This document shows, piece after piece, positions 25,706 to 39,744 of a DNA stretch of 64,000 nt. Source of the DNA: Nemertoderma westbladi (Eukaryota > Xenacoelomorpha > Nemertodermatida > Nemertodermatidae). Position 1 is the stretch's first letter. Each line of letters begins with the position of its first letter. The notes under the pieces were generated by a model. That model worked only from the letters and a program-made list of their open reading frames with translations, ran no database searches and was not told the DNA's origin. The DNA lies in NCBI GenBank assembly GCA_032718475.1, contig JAUCBJ010002196.1:1-64000 (forward strand), written 5' to 3'. The position numbers and the translations under genes are program-made.

Positions 25706-28700
25706 AATTAATACTCAATGCCTGTGTCACACAATACTATCAGCTTGTGTCACACAATACTCTCTGAGTGTGTGACTCAATACTCTCTGCCTGTGTCACA
25801 CAATACTCTCTACTTGTGTCACACAAGACGCTCTGCTTGTGTCACACAATACTCTCTGTCTGTGTCACACAATACGTTCTGCTTGTGTCACACAATACGT
25901 TCTGCTTGTGTCACACAATACTCTCTACCTGTGTCACAGAATACTCTCTACCTGTGTCACACAATACTCTCTGTCTGTGTCACTCAATACTCTCTGCCTG
26001 TGTCACACAATAGTCTCTGCCTGTGTCACACAATACTATCAGCTTGTGTCACACAATACTATCTGCCTGTGTCACACAATACTCACTGATTGTGTCGCAC
26101 AATACTCTCTGCCTGTGTCACACAATACTCTCTGCTGGTGTCACACAATACTATCTGCCTGCGTCACACAATACTCCTGCTTGTGTCACACAATACGCTC
26201 TGCTTGTGTCACACAATACTCTCAGTCTGTGTCACACAAGACGCTCTGAGTGTGTGACTCAATACTCTCTGCCTGTGTCACACAATACTATCAGCTTCTG
26301 TCACACAATACACTCTGCCTGTGTCACACAATACTCTCTGAGTGTGTGACTCAATACTCTCTGCCTGTGTCACACAATACTCTCTGAGTGTGTGACTCAA
26401 TACTCTCTGCCTGTGTCACACAATACTATCAGCTTGTGTCACACAATACTCTCTGCCTGTGTCACACAATACTCTCTGATTGTGTCACACAATACTCTCT
26501 GTCTGTGTCAAACAATACTCTCTGCTTGTGTCACACAATACTCTCTGCCCGTGTCACGCAATACTCTCTGAGTGTGTGAATTAATACTCACTGCCTGTGT
26601 CACACAATACTATCAGCTTGTGTCATACAATACTCTCTGCCTGTGTCACACAATACTATCAGCTTGTGTCATACAATACTCTCTGCCTGTGTCACACAAT
26701 ACTCTCTGATTGTGTCACACAATACTCTCTGTCTGTGTCACACAATAATCTCTGCTTGTGTCACACAATACTCTCTGCCTGTGTCACACAATACTATCAG
26801 CTTGTGTACACAATACTCTCTGTCTGTGTCACACAATACTCTCTGAGTGTGTGACTCAATACTCTCTGCCTGTGTCACACAATACTATCAGCTTGTGTCA
26901 TACAATACTCTCTGCCTGTGTCACACAATACTATCAGCTTGTGTCATACAATACTCTCTGCCTGTGTCACACAATACTCTCTGATTGTGTCACACAATAC
27001 TCTCTGTCTGTGTCACACAATACTCTCTGCTTGTGTCACACAATACTCTCTGCCTGTGTCACACAATACTATCAGCTTGTGTCACACAATACTCTCTGTC
27101 TGTGTCACACAATACTCTCTGCCTGTGTCACACAATACTCCTGCTTGTGTCACACAAGACGCTCTGCTTGTGTCACACAATATTCTCTGTCTGTGTCACA
27201 CAATACTATCAGCTTGTGTCACACAATACTCTCTGCCTGTGTCACACAATACTCTATGTCTGTGTCACACAATACTATCAGCTTGTGTCACACAATACTC
27301 TCTACCTGTGTCACACAATACTCTCTGAGTGTGTGAATTAATACTCACTGCCTGTGTCACACAATACTATCAGCTTGTGTCACACAATACTCTCTGAGTG
27401 TGTGACTCAATACTCTCTGCCTGTGTCACACAATACTCTCTGCTTGTGTCACACAAGACGCTCTGCTTGTGTCACACAATACTCTCTGTCTGTGTCACAC
27501 AATACGTTCTGCTTGTGTCACACAATACGTACTGCTTGTGTCACACAATACTCTCTACCTGTGTCACAGAATACTCTCTACCTGTGTCACACAATACTCT
27601 CTGTCTGTGTCACACAATACTCTCTGCCTGTGTCACACAATACTCTCTGCCTGTGTCACACAATACTATCAGCTTGTGTCACACAATACTATCTGCCTGT
27701 GTAACACAATACTCACTGATTGTGTCGCACAATACTCTCTGCCTGTGTCACACAATACTCTCTGCTGGTGTCACACAATGCTCTCTGCCTGCGTCACACA
27801 ATACTCCTGCTTGTGTCACACAATACGCTCTGCTTGTGTCACACAATACTCTCTGCTGGTGTCACACAATGCTCTCTGCCTGCGTCACACAATACTATCA
27901 GCTTGTGTCACACAATACTCTCTGAGTGTGTGAATTAATACTCACTGCCTGTGTCACACAATACTATCAGCTTGTGTCATACAATACTCTCTGCCTGTGT
28001 CACACAATACTATCAGCTTGTGTCATACAATACTCTCTGCCTGTGTCACACAATACTATCAGCTTGTGTCATACAATACTCTCTGCTTGTGTCACACAAT
28101 ACTTTCTGCCCTTGTCACGCAATACTCTCTGAGTGTGTGAATTAATACTCACTGCCTGTGTCACACAATACTATCAGCTTGTGTCATACAATACTCTCTG
28201 CCTGTGTCACACAATACTATCAGCTTGTGTCATACAATACTCTCTGCCTGTGTCACACAATACTATCAGCTTGTGTCATACAATACTCTCTGCTTGTGTC
28301 ACACAATACTCTCTGCCCTTGTCACGCAATACTCTCTGAGTGTGTGAATTAATACTCACTGCCTGTGTCACACAATACTATCAGCTTGTGTCATACAATA
28401 CTCTCTGCCTGTGTCACACAATACTATCAGCTTGTGTCATACAATACTCTCTGCCTGTGTCACACAATACTATCAGCTTGTGTCATACAATACTCTCTGC
28501 CTGTGTCACACAATACTCTCTGATTGTGTCACACAATACTCTCTGTCTGTGTCACACAATAATCTCTGCTTGTGTCACACAATACTCTCTGCCTGTGTCA
28601 CACAATACTATCAGCTTGTGTCACACAATACTCTCTGCCTGTGCCACACAATACTATCAGCTTGTGTCATACAATACTCTCTGCTTGTGTCACACAATAC

Positions 28701-31700
28701 TCTCTGCCTGTGTCACACAATACTCTCTGATTGTGTCACACAATACTCTCTGCCTGTGTCACACAATACTCTCTGAGTGTGTGACTCAATACTCTCTGCC
28801 TGTGTCACACAATACTATCAGCTTGTGTCACACAATACTCTCTGCCTGTGCCACACAATACTATCAGCTTGTGTCATACAATACTCTCTGCCTGTGTCAC
28901 ACAATACTATCAGCTTGTGTCACACAATACTCTCTGCCTGTGCCACACAATACTATCAGCTTGTGTCATACAATACTCTCTGCCTGTGCCACACAATACT
29001 ATCAGCTTGTGTCATACAATACTCTCTGCCTGTGCCACACAATACTCTCTGTCTGTGTCACACAATACTCTCTGCCTGTGTCACACAATACTCTCTGCCT
29101 GTGTCACACAATACTATCAGCTTGTCTCACACAATACTATCAGCTTGTGTCACACAATACTCTCTGCCTGTGCCACACAATACTATCAGCTTGTGTCATA
29201 CAATACTCTCTGCCTGTGTCACACAATACTATCAGCTTGTGTCACACAATACTCTCTGCCTGTGCCACACAATACTATCAGCTTGTGTCATACAATACTC
29301 TCTGCCTGTGCCACACAATACTCTCTGTCTGTGTCACACAATACTCTCTGCCTGTGTCACACAATACTCTCTGCCTGTGTCACACAATACTATCAGCTTG
29401 TCTCACACAATACTATCAGCTTGTGTCACACAATACTCTCTGCCTGTGCCACACAATACTATCAGCTTGTGTCATACAATACTCTCTGCCTGTGTCACAC
29501 AATACTATCAGCTTGTGTCACACAATACTCTCTGCCTGTGCCACACAATACTATCAGCTTGTGTCATACAATACTCTCTGCCTGTGCCACACAATACTCT
29601 CTGTCTGTGTCACACAATACTCTCTGCCTGTGTCACACAATACTCTCTGCCTGTGTCACACAATACTATCAGCTTGTCTCACACAATACTATCAGCTTGT
29701 GTCACACAATACTCTCTGCCTGTGCCACACAATACTATCAGCTTGTGTCATACAATACTCTCTGCCTGTGTCACACAATACTATCAGCTTGTGTCACACA
29801 ATACTCTCTGCCTGTGTCACACAATACTCTCTGCCTGTGTCACACAATACTCTCTGCCTGTGTCACACAATACTCTCTGCCTGTGTCACACAATAATCTC
29901 TGCTTGTGTCACACAATACTATCAGCTTGTGTCACACAATACTCTCTGAGTGTGTGACTCAATACTCTCTGCCTGTGTCACACAATACTATCAGCTTGTG
30001 TCACACAATACTCTCTGCCTGTGCCACACAATACTATCAGCTTGTGTCATACAATACTCTCTGCCTGTGTCACACAATACTATCAGCTTGTGTCACACAA
30101 TACTCTCTGCCTGTGTCACACAATACTCTCTGCCTGTGTCACACAATACTCTCTACCTGTGTCACACAATAATCTCTGCTTGTGTCACACAATACTCACT
30201 GCCTGTGTCACACAATACTATCAGCTTGTGTCATACAATACTCTCTGCCTGTGTCACACAATACTATCAGCTTGTGTCATACAATACTCTCTGCCTGTGT
30301 CACACAATACTCTCTGATTGTGTCACACAATACTCTCTGTCTGTGTCACACAATAATCTCTGCTTGTGTCACACAATACTCTCTGCCTGTGTCACACAAT
30401 ACTCTCTGCCTGTGTCACACAATACTATCAGCTTGTGTCATACAATAATCTCTGCCTGTGTCACACAATACTCTCTGCCTGTGTCACACAATACTATCAG
30501 CTTGTCTCACACAATACTATCAGCTTGTGTCACACAATACTCTCTGCCTGTGCCACACAATACTATCAGCTTGTGTCATACAATACTCTCTGCCTGTGTC
30601 ACACAATACTATCAGCTTGTGTCACACAATACTCTCTGCCTGTGTCACACAATACTCTCTGCCTGTGTCACACAATACTCTCTGCCTGTGTCACACAATA
30701 CTCTCTGCCTGTGTCACACAATACTCTCTACCTGTGTCACACAATAATCTCTGCTTGTGTCACACAATACTATCAGCTTGTGTCACACAATACTCTCTGA
30801 GTGTGTGACTCAATACTCTCTGCCTGTGTCACACAATACTATCAGCTTGTGTCACACAATACTCTCTGCCTGTGCCACACAATACTATCAGCTTGTGTCA
30901 TACAATACTCTCTGCCTGTGTCACACAATACTATCAGCTTGTGTCACACAATACTCTCTGCCTGTGTCACACAATACTCTCTGCCTGTGTCACACAATAC
31001 TCTCTACCTGTGTCACACAATAATCTCTGCTTGTGTCACACAATACTCACTGCCTGTGTCACACAATACTATCAGCTTGTGTCATACAATACTCTCTGCC
31101 TGTGTCACACAATACTATCAGCTTGTGTCATACAATACTCTCTGCCTGTGTCACACAATACTCTCTGATTGTGTCACACAATACTCTCTGTCTGTGTCAC
31201 ACAATAATCTCTGCTTGTGTCACACAATACTCTCTGCCTGTGTCACACAATACTCTCTGCCTGTGTCACACAATACTATCAGCTTGTGTCATACAATACT
31301 CTCTGCCTGTGTCACACAATACTCTCTGCCTGTGACACACAATACTCTCTGCCTGTGACACACAATACTCTCTGCCTGTGACACACAATACTCTCTGCCT
31401 GTGTCACACAATACTCTCTGATTGTGTCACACAATACTCTCTGCCTGTGCCACACAATACTATCAGCCTGTGTCACACAATAATCTCTGCTTGTGTCACA
31501 CAATACTCTCTGCCTGTGTCACACAATACTCTCTGCCCTTGTCACACAATACTCTCTGTCTGTGTCACACAATAATCTCTGCTTGTGTCACACAATACTC
31601 TCTGCTTGTGTCACACAATACTCTCTGCCCTTGTCACACAATACTCTCTGATTGTGTCACACAATACTCTCTGCCTGTGTCACACAATACTATCAGCTTG

Positions 31701-34115
31701 TGTCATACAATGCTCTCTGCCTGTGTCACACAATACTCTCTGCCTGTGTCACACAATACTCTCTGATTGTGTCACACAATACTCTCTGTCTGTGTCACAC
31801 AATAATCTCTGCTTGTGTCACACAATACTCTCTGCCTGTGTCACACAATACTCTCTGATTGTGTCACACAATACTCTCTGTCTGTGTCACACAATAATCT
31901 CTGCTTGTGTCACACAATACTCTCTGCCTGTGTCACACAATACTATCAGCTTGTGTCATACAATACTCTCTGCCTGTGTCACACAATACTCTCTGCCTGT
32001 GTCACACAATACTCTCTGTCTGTGTCACACAATAATCTCTGCTTGTGTCACACAATACTCTCTGCCTGTGTCACACAATACTATCAGCTTGTGTACACAA
32101 TACTCTCTGTCTGTGTCACACAATACTCTCTGAGTGTGTGACTCAATACTCTCTGCCTGTGTCACACAATACTATCAGCTTGTGTCATACAATACTCTCT
32201 GCCTGTGTCACACAATACTATCAGCTTGTGTCATACAATACTCTCTGCCTGTGTCACACAATACTCTCTGATTGTGTCACACAATACTCTCTGTCTGTGT
32301 CACACAATACTCTCTGCTTGTGTCACACAATACTCTCTGCCTGTGTCACACAATACTCTCTGATTGTGTCACACAATACTCTCTGCCTGTGTCACACAAT
32401 ACTATCAGCTTGTGTCATACAATACTCTCTGCCTGTGTCACACAATACTCTCTGCCTGTGTCACACAATACTCTCTGATTGTGTCACACAATACTCTCTG
32501 TCTGTGTCACACAATAATCTCTGCTTGTGTCACACAATACTCTCTGCCTGTGTCACACAATACTCTCTGATTGTGTCACACAATACTCTCTGTCTGTGTC
32601 ACACAATAATCTCTGCTTGTGTCACACAATACTCTCTGCCTGTGTCACACAATACTATCAGCTTGTGTCATACAATACTCTCTGCCTGTGTCACACAATA
32701 CTCTCTGCCTGTGTCACACAATACTCTCTGTCTGTGTCACACAATAATCTCTGCTTGTGTCACACAATACTCTCTGCCTGTGTCACACAATACTATCAGC
32801 TTGTGTACACAATACTCTCTGTCTGTGTCACACAATACTCTCTGAGTGTGTGACTCAATACTCTCTGCCTGTGTCACACAATACTATCAGCTTGTGTCAT
32901 ACAATACTCTCTGCCTGTGTCACACAATACTATCAGCTTGTGTCATACAATACTCTCTGCCTGTGTCACACAATACTCTCTGATTGTGTCACACAATACT
33001 CTCTGTCTGTGTCACACAATACTCTCTGCTTGTGTCACACAATACTCTCTGCCTGTGTCACACAATACTATCAGCTTGTGTCACACAATACTCTCTGTCT
33101 GTGTCACACAATACTCTCTGCCTGTGTCACACAATACTCCTGCTTGTGTCACACAAGACGCTCTGATTGTGTCACACAATATTCTCTGTCTGTGTCACAC
33201 AATACTATCAGCTTGTGTCACACAATACTCTCTGCCTGTGTCACACAATACTCTATGTCTGTGTCACACAATACTATCAGCTTGTGTCACACAATACTCT
33301 CTACCTGTGTCACACAATACTCTCTGAGTGTGTGAATTAATACTCACTGCCTGTGTCACACAATACTATCAGCTTGTGTCACACAATACTCTCTGAGTGT
33401 GTGACTCAATACTCTCTGCCTGTGTCACACAATACTCTCTGCTTGTGTCACACAAGACGCTCTGCTTGTGTCACACAATACTCTCTGTCTGTGTCACACA
33501 ATACGTTCTGCTTGTGTCACACAATACGTACTGCTTGTGTCACACAATACTCTCTACCTGTGTCACAGAATACTCTCTACCTGTGTCACACAATACTCTC
33601 TGTCTGTGTCACACAATACTCTCTGCCTGTGTCACACAATACTCTCTGCCTGTGTCACACAATACTATCAGCTTGTGTCACACAATACTATCTGCCTGTG
33701 TAACACAATACTCACTGATTGTGTCGCACAATACTCTCTGCCTGTGTCACACAATACTCTCTGCTGGTGTCACACAATGCTCTCTGCCTGCGTCACACAA
33801 TACTCCTGCTTGTGTCACACAATACGCTCTGCTTGTGTCACACAATACTCTCAGTCTGTATCACACAAGACGCTCTGAGTGTGTGACTCAATACTCTCTG
33901 CCTGTGTCACACAATACTATCAGCTTCTGTCACACAATACTCTCTGCCTGTGTCACACAATACTCTCTGAGCGTGTGATTCAATACTCTCTGCCTGTGTC
34001 ACACAATACTCTCTGAGTGTGTGACTCAATACTCTCTGCCTGTGTCACACAATACTATCAGCTTGTGTCACACAATACTCTCTGCCTGTGTGACACAATA
34101 CTCTCTGAGTGTGTG
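25706..34115. repeat. Satellite megarepeat copy C (8410 bp)
   Basis: The variant order is collinear with copy A, including the 2.3-kb part absent from B and a 712-bp internal duplication (31815 onward and 32527 onward, as at 17245 and 17957 in A). The triple GTGACACACAA run at about 31326-31390 matches those at about 16803-16865 and 25213-25275. Confidence 0.83.
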
Positions 34116-37100
34116 AATTAATACTCAATGCCTGTGTCACACAATACTATCAGCTTGTGTCACACAATACTCTCTGAGTGTGTGACTCAATACTCTCTGC
34201 CTGTGTCACACAATACTCTCTACTTGTGTCACACAAGACGCTCTGCTTGTGTCACACAATACTCTCTGTCTGTGTCACACAATACGTTCTGCTTGTGTCA
34301 CACAATACGTTCTGCTTGTGTCACACAATACTCTCTACCTGTGTCACAGAATACTCTCTACCTGTGTCACACAATACTCTCTGTCTGTGTCACTCAATAC
34401 TCTCTGCCTGTGTCACACAATAGTCTCTGCCTGTGTCACACAATACTATCAGCTTGTGTCACACAATACTATCTGCCTGTGTCACACAATACTCACTGAT
34501 TGTGTCGCACAATACTCTCTGCCTGTGTCACACAATACTCTCTGCTGGTGTCACACAATACTATCTGCCTGCGTCACACAATACTCCTGCTTGTGTCACA
34601 CAATACGCTCTGCTTGTGTCACACAATACTCTCAGTCTGTGTCACACAAGACGCTCTGAGTGTGTGACTCAATACTCTCTGCCTGTGTCACACAATACTA
34701 TCAGCTTCTGTCACACAATACACTCTGCCTGTGTCACACAATACTCTCTGAGTGTGTGACTCAATACTCTCTGCCTGTGTCACACAATACTCTCTGAGTG
34801 TGTGACTCAATACTCTCTGCCTGTGTCACACAATACTATCAGCTTGTGTCACACAATACTCTCTGCCTGTGTCACACAATACTCTCTGATTGTGTCACAC
34901 AATACTCTCTGTCTGTGTCAAACAATACTCTCTGCTTGTGTCACACAATACTCTCTGCCCGTGTCACGCAATACTCTCTGAGTGTGTGAATTAATACTCA
35001 CTGCCTGTGTCACACAATACTATCAGCTTGTGTCATACAATACTCTCTGCCTGTGTCACACAATACTATCAGCTTGTGTCATACAATACTCTCTGCCTGT
35101 GTCACACAATACTCTCTGATTGTGTCACACAATACTCTCTGTCTGTGTCACACAATAATCTCTGCTTGTGTCACACAATACTCTCTGCCTGTGTCACACA
35201 ATACTATCAGCTTGTGTACACAATACTCTCTGTCTGTGTCACACAATACTCTCTGAGTGTGTGACTCAATACTCTCTGCCTGTGTCACACAATACTATCA
35301 GCTTGTGTCATACAATACTCTCTGCCTGTGTCACACAATACTATCAGCTTGTGTCATACAATACTCTCTGCCTGTGTCACACAATACTCTCTGATTGTGT
35401 CACACAATACTCTCTGTCTGTGTCACACAATACTCTCTGCTTGTGTCACACAATACTCTCTGCCTGTGTCACACAATACTATCAGCTTGTGTCACACAAT
35501 ACTCTCTGTCTGTGTCACACAATACTCTCTGCCTGTGTCACACAATACTCCTGCTTGTGTCACACAAGACGCTCTGCTTGTGTCACACAATATTCTCTGT
35601 CTGTGTCACACAATACTATCAGCTTGTGTCACACAATACTCTCTGCCTGTGTCACACAATACTCTATGTCTGTGTCACACAATACTATCAGCTTGTGTCA
35701 CACAATACTCTCTACCTGTGTCACACAATACTCTCTGAGTGTGTGAATTAATACTCACTGCCTGTGTCACACAATACTATCAGCTTGTGTCACACAATAC
35801 TCTCTGAGTGTGTGACTCAATACTCTCTGCCTGTGTCACACAATACTCTCTGCTTGTGTCACACAAGACGCTCTGCTTGTGTCACACAATACTCTCTGTC
35901 TGTGTCACACAATACGTTCTGCTTGTGTCACACAATACGTACTGCTTGTGTCACACAATACTCTCTACCTGTGTCACAGAATACTCTCTACCTGTGTCAC
36001 ACAATACTCTCTGTCTGTGTCACACAATACTCTCTGCCTGTGTCACACAATACTCTCTGCCTGTGTCACACAATACTATCAGCTTGTGTCACACAATACT
36101 ATCTGCCTGTGTAACACAATACTCACTGATTGTGTCGCACAATACTCTCTGCCTGTGTCACACAATACTCTCTGCTGGTGTCACACAATGCTCTCTGCCT
36201 GCGTCACACAATACTCCTGCTTGTGTCACACAATACGCTCTGCTTGTGTCACACAATACTCTCAGTCTGTATCACACAAGACGCTCTGAGTGTGTGACTC
36301 AATACTCTCTGCCTGTGTCACACAATACTATCAGCTTCTGTCACACAATACTCTCTGCCTGTGTCACACAATACTCTCTGAGTGTGTGACTCAATACTCT
36401 CTGCCTGTGTCACACAATACTATCAGCTTGTGTCACACAATACTCTCTGCCTGTGTCACACAATACTCTCTGATTGTGTCACACAATACTCTCTGTCTGT
36501 GTCACACAATACTCTCTGCTTGTGTCACACAATACTCTCTGCCCGTGTCACGCAATACTCTCTGAGTGTGTGAATTAATACTCACTGCCTGTGTCACACA
36601 ATACTATCAGCTTGTGTCATACAATACTCTCTGCCTGTGTCACACAATACTATCAGCTTGTGTCATACAATACTCTCTGCCTGTGTCACACAATACTCTC
36701 TGATTGTGTCACACAATACTCTCTGTCTGTGTCACACAATAAGCTCTGCTTGTGTCACACAATGCTCTCTGCCTGTGTCACACAATACTATCAGCTTGTG
36801 TCACACAATACTCTCTGTCTGTGTCACACAATACTCTCTGAGTGTGTGACTCAATACTCTCTGCCTGTGTCACACAATACTATCAGCTTGTGTCATACAA
36901 TACTCTCTGCCTGTGTCACACAATACTATCAGCTTGTGTCATACAATACTCTCTGCCTGTGTCACACAATACTCTCTGATTGTGTCACACAATACTCTCT
37001 GTCTGTGTCACACAATACTCTCTGCTTGTGTCACACAATACTCTCTGCCTGTGTCACACAATACTATCAGCTTGTGTCACACAATACTCTCTGTCTGTGT

Positions 37101-38972
37101 CACACAATACTCTCTGCCTGTGTCACACAATACTCCTGCTTGTGTCACACAAGACGCTCTGCTTGTGTCACACAATACTCTCTGTCTGTGTCTCACAATA
37201 CTATCAGCTTGTGTCACACAATACTCTCTGCCTGTGTCACACAATACTCTATGTCTGTGTCACACAATACTATCAGCTTGTGTCACACAATACTCTCTAC
37301 CTGTGTCACACAATACTCTCTGAGTGTGTGAATTAATACTCACTGCCTGTGTCACACAATACTATCAGCTTGTGTCACACAATACTCTCTGAGTGTGTGA
37401 CTCAATACTCTCTGCCTGTGTCACACAATACTATCAGCTTGTGTCACACAATTCTCTCTGAGTGTGTGACTCAATACTCTCTGCCTGTGTCACACAATAC
37501 TCTCTGCTTGTGTCACACAAGACGCTCTGCTTGTGTCACACAATACTCTCTGTCTGTGTCACACAATACGTTTTGCTTGTGTCACACAATACGTTATGCT
37601 TGTGTCACACAATACTCTCCTCCTGTGTCACAGAATACTCTATACCTGTGTCACACAATACTCTCTGCCTGTGTCACACAATATTCTCTGCCTGTGTCAC
37701 ACAATACTCTCTGCTTGTGTCACACAATACTCTCTGCCTGTGTCACACAATATTCTCTGCATGTGTCACACAATACTATCAGCTTGTGTCATACAATACT
37801 CTCTGCCTGTGTCACACAATACTCTCTGCCTGTGTCAAACAATACTATCAGCTTGTGTCATACAATACACTCTGCCTGTGTCACACAATACTCACTGATT
37901 GTGTCGCACAATACTCTCTGCCTGTGTCACACAATAATCTCTGCTTGTGACACACAATACTATCTGCCTGTGTCACACAATACTCCTGCTTGTGTCACAC
38001 AATACTCTCTGTCTGTGTCATACAAGACGCTCTGCTTGGGTCACACAATAACCCCTGTATGTTTCACACAATACTATCAGCTTGTGTCACACAATACTCT
38101 CTGCCTGTGTCACACAATACTCTCTGAGTGTGTGACTCAATACTCTCTGCATGTGTCACACAATAGTATCAGCTTGTGTCACACAATACTATCTGCCTGT
38201 GTCACACAATACTATCAGCTTGTGTCACACAATACTCTCTGAGTGTGTGACTCAATACTCTCTGTCTGTGTCACACAATACTCTCTGCTCGTGTCACACA
38301 ATACACTCTGCTTGTGTCACACAATACTCTCTGTCTGTGTCACACAATACGTTTTGCTTGCGTCACACAATACGTTCTGCTTGTGTAACACAATACTCTC
38401 TTCCTGTGTCACAGAATACTCTCTACCTGTATCACACAATACTCTCTGCCTGTGTCACACAATATTATCTGCCTGTGTCACCCAATACTATCAGCTTGTG
38501 TCATACTATACTCTCTGCCTGTGTCACACAATACTCTCTGAATGTGTGACTCAATACTCTATGCATGTGTCACACAATAGTATCAGCTTGTGTCACACAA
38601 TACTATCTGCCTGTGTCACACAATACTATCAGCTTGTGTCACACAATACTCTCTGAGTGTGTGACTCAATACTCTCTGTCTGTGTCACACAATACTCTCT
38701 GCTCGTGTCACACAATACACTCTGCTTGTGTCACACAATACTCTCTGTCTGTGTCACACAATACGTTTTGCTTGTGTCACACAATATTATCTGCCTGTGT
38801 CACCCAATACTATCAGCTTGTGTCATACTATACTCTCTGCCTGTGTCATACAATACTCTCTGCCTGTGTCACACAATACTCACTGATTGTGTCGCACAAT
38901 ACTCTCTGCCTGTGTCACACAATACTGTCTGCTTGTGTCACACAATACTATCTGTCTGTGTCACACAAGACG
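34116..38972. repeat. Satellite megarepeat copy D (partial, degenerate toward its right end)
   Basis: It starts with the same marker monomer and follows the order of the other copies. It then contains a local duplication of about 1585 bp (35328 onward and 36913 onward) and a 414-bp duplication, 18 monomers long (38151 and 38565 onward). Monomers after about 37500 carry many private substitutions. It is interrupted at 38973 by the composite retroelement. Confidence 0.8.
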
Positions 38973-39228
38973 GTCTATATTGTATTTATTCCAAGCCACG
39001 GGGGCCCATAGTAAAATAGTAGATACATAAACAAAAAGGACATAAACAAAAAGGACATAAACAAACAAATACTTTACAAACAAATACTTTACAAAATACA
39101 CATAGCACACTAGTAATTAATAATAAACACCGAAACTCTAATAGCAATTACGTAGTTAAACGAAAAAGGCTAGTGCTGGTGCAAACTAAATATAACAGAG
39201 TAAGGTCTACATAAATTGTATACACCAC
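38973..39228 (-). other. LINE 3' UTR and 3' end
   Basis: On the minus strand this stretch ends in GGGCCCCCGTGGCTTGG followed by AATAAATACAAT, a conserved-looking 3' terminus of the kind seen in CR1/L2-like elements, which includes an AATAAA signal. It contains a GGACATAAACAAAAA-type short repeat (plus strand about 39030-39065). The satellite begins again right after it on the plus strand's left side. Confidence 0.7.
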
Positions 39229-39510
39229 CTAAGATAGTGTTGTAAGAATGAGTATTCTATTTAATAGGCTTTGTGAGGATCTATAAGTTATGTGAAAAAA
39301 CATTGGCAAACGTAGTTCGCCAAAAGAAAGTGACATACTTGTAGGTTCTTCACCGGTGAGCCTAGGGATATTAAACAGTAGCCTAGCACAATTATTGTAA
39401 GCTACCCTAATCTTATCGTACGCACGATGTGAGTAGTTCTTACTAGCCCATAGGCTGTTGCAGTATATTGGGGTACAGTAAGCACGAAAAAGTGCAGTTT
39501 TAACATACAT
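39229..39510 (-). pseudogene. LINE (CR1/L2-like) reverse transcriptase C-terminal fragment
   Basis: This 93-residue open frame has the look of the region after the RT domain in CR1/L2-like non-LTR elements: LFRAYCTPIYCNSLW, then KIRVAYNNCARLLFNIPR. It ends in a TAA at 39229-39231. On its 5' side it meets the 412-bp unit at about 39507, and TAA comes directly before the first ATG, so the catalytic RT domain is missing. It serves as the 3' tail of the composite element and could be what LINE machinery recognises for priming, together with the 3' UTR. The family call is from memory of the motif pattern and the clade is uncertain. Confidence 0.8.
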
Positions 39511-39690
39511 TTATTATAGGAAGGGATCTAGGGGTCTTAACCTCGAATGATAAGTTTATTTTACCGAAAATAACTTATCTTTTATTGGCGCAATTGTAGG
39601 ACTAATCCCATCACATGCGTACTTTTTAACCGGGTAGTGTACAAATTTAAGAATCGCGTAATTTTTCTTGAAATTAATATCTCATATCTC

Positions 39691-39744
39691 TCCAAACCAC
39701 GTACGCGTTTCGACCTTACTGGGTCTCATCAGCGTGGTGTCGGA
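39691..39744 (-). ncRNA. Hammerhead ribozyme motif, type I, unit 1
   Basis: On the minus strand the core CUGAUGA is followed by stem II GACC-CAGUAA-GGUC (4 bp, 6-nt loop), then GAA, a minimal stem III ACGCGU (A-U and C-G pairs, or a full 6-bp self-complementary helix between two molecules), and a GUA cleavage triplet. Stem I is ACCACG paired with CGUGGU (6 bp), then a GAC/UU internal loop, then UCC/GGA. Predicted cleavage is between 39702 and 39701. All the invariant core bases are present; GUA is an accepted but slower triplet than GUC. Very short stem III is known in newt and Penelope-type hammerheads, which work best as dimers, fitting the tandem layout. Activity is inferred. Confidence 0.82.

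Larger units (their letters stand above)
10813..38972. repeat. Giant 23-bp satellite array (about 1,220 monomers)
   Basis: Monomers share TGTGTCACACAATAC followed by a variable part, chiefly CTCTGCC, CTCTGTC, CTCTGAT or ATCAGCT, always summing to 23 bp with rare 20-22 bp variants. Each monomer carries TGTGT-C-ACACA, a palindrome with one central base. Marker variants are CATACAA (from CACACAA), CCACACAA, AATAATC, ACAAGACGC, ACAATACGT, GAGTGTGTGACTCAATAC and GAGTGTGTGAATTAATAC. Variants are arranged in higher-order repeats, listed separately. The plus strand contains no stop triplet in any phase of the main monomer, and 23 is 2 modulo 3, so all three frames stay open for hundreds of codons. 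These are not genes. The right end (about 37350-38972) is more degenerate, as expected at the edge of a satellite. Confidence 0.97.

Noticed and set aside
16788-31503. 63-aa minus-strand frames at 16788-16979, 25198-25389 and 31312-31503
   Set aside because: They appear only where a GTGACACACAA variant removes the usual minus-strand TGA in three monomers in a row.
10813-38972. Cys-rich secreted peptide or toxin-like array
   Set aside because: Cysteine spacing comes from TGT/TGC in the monomer; there is no signal peptide, no gene boundaries, and the frame continues endlessly.
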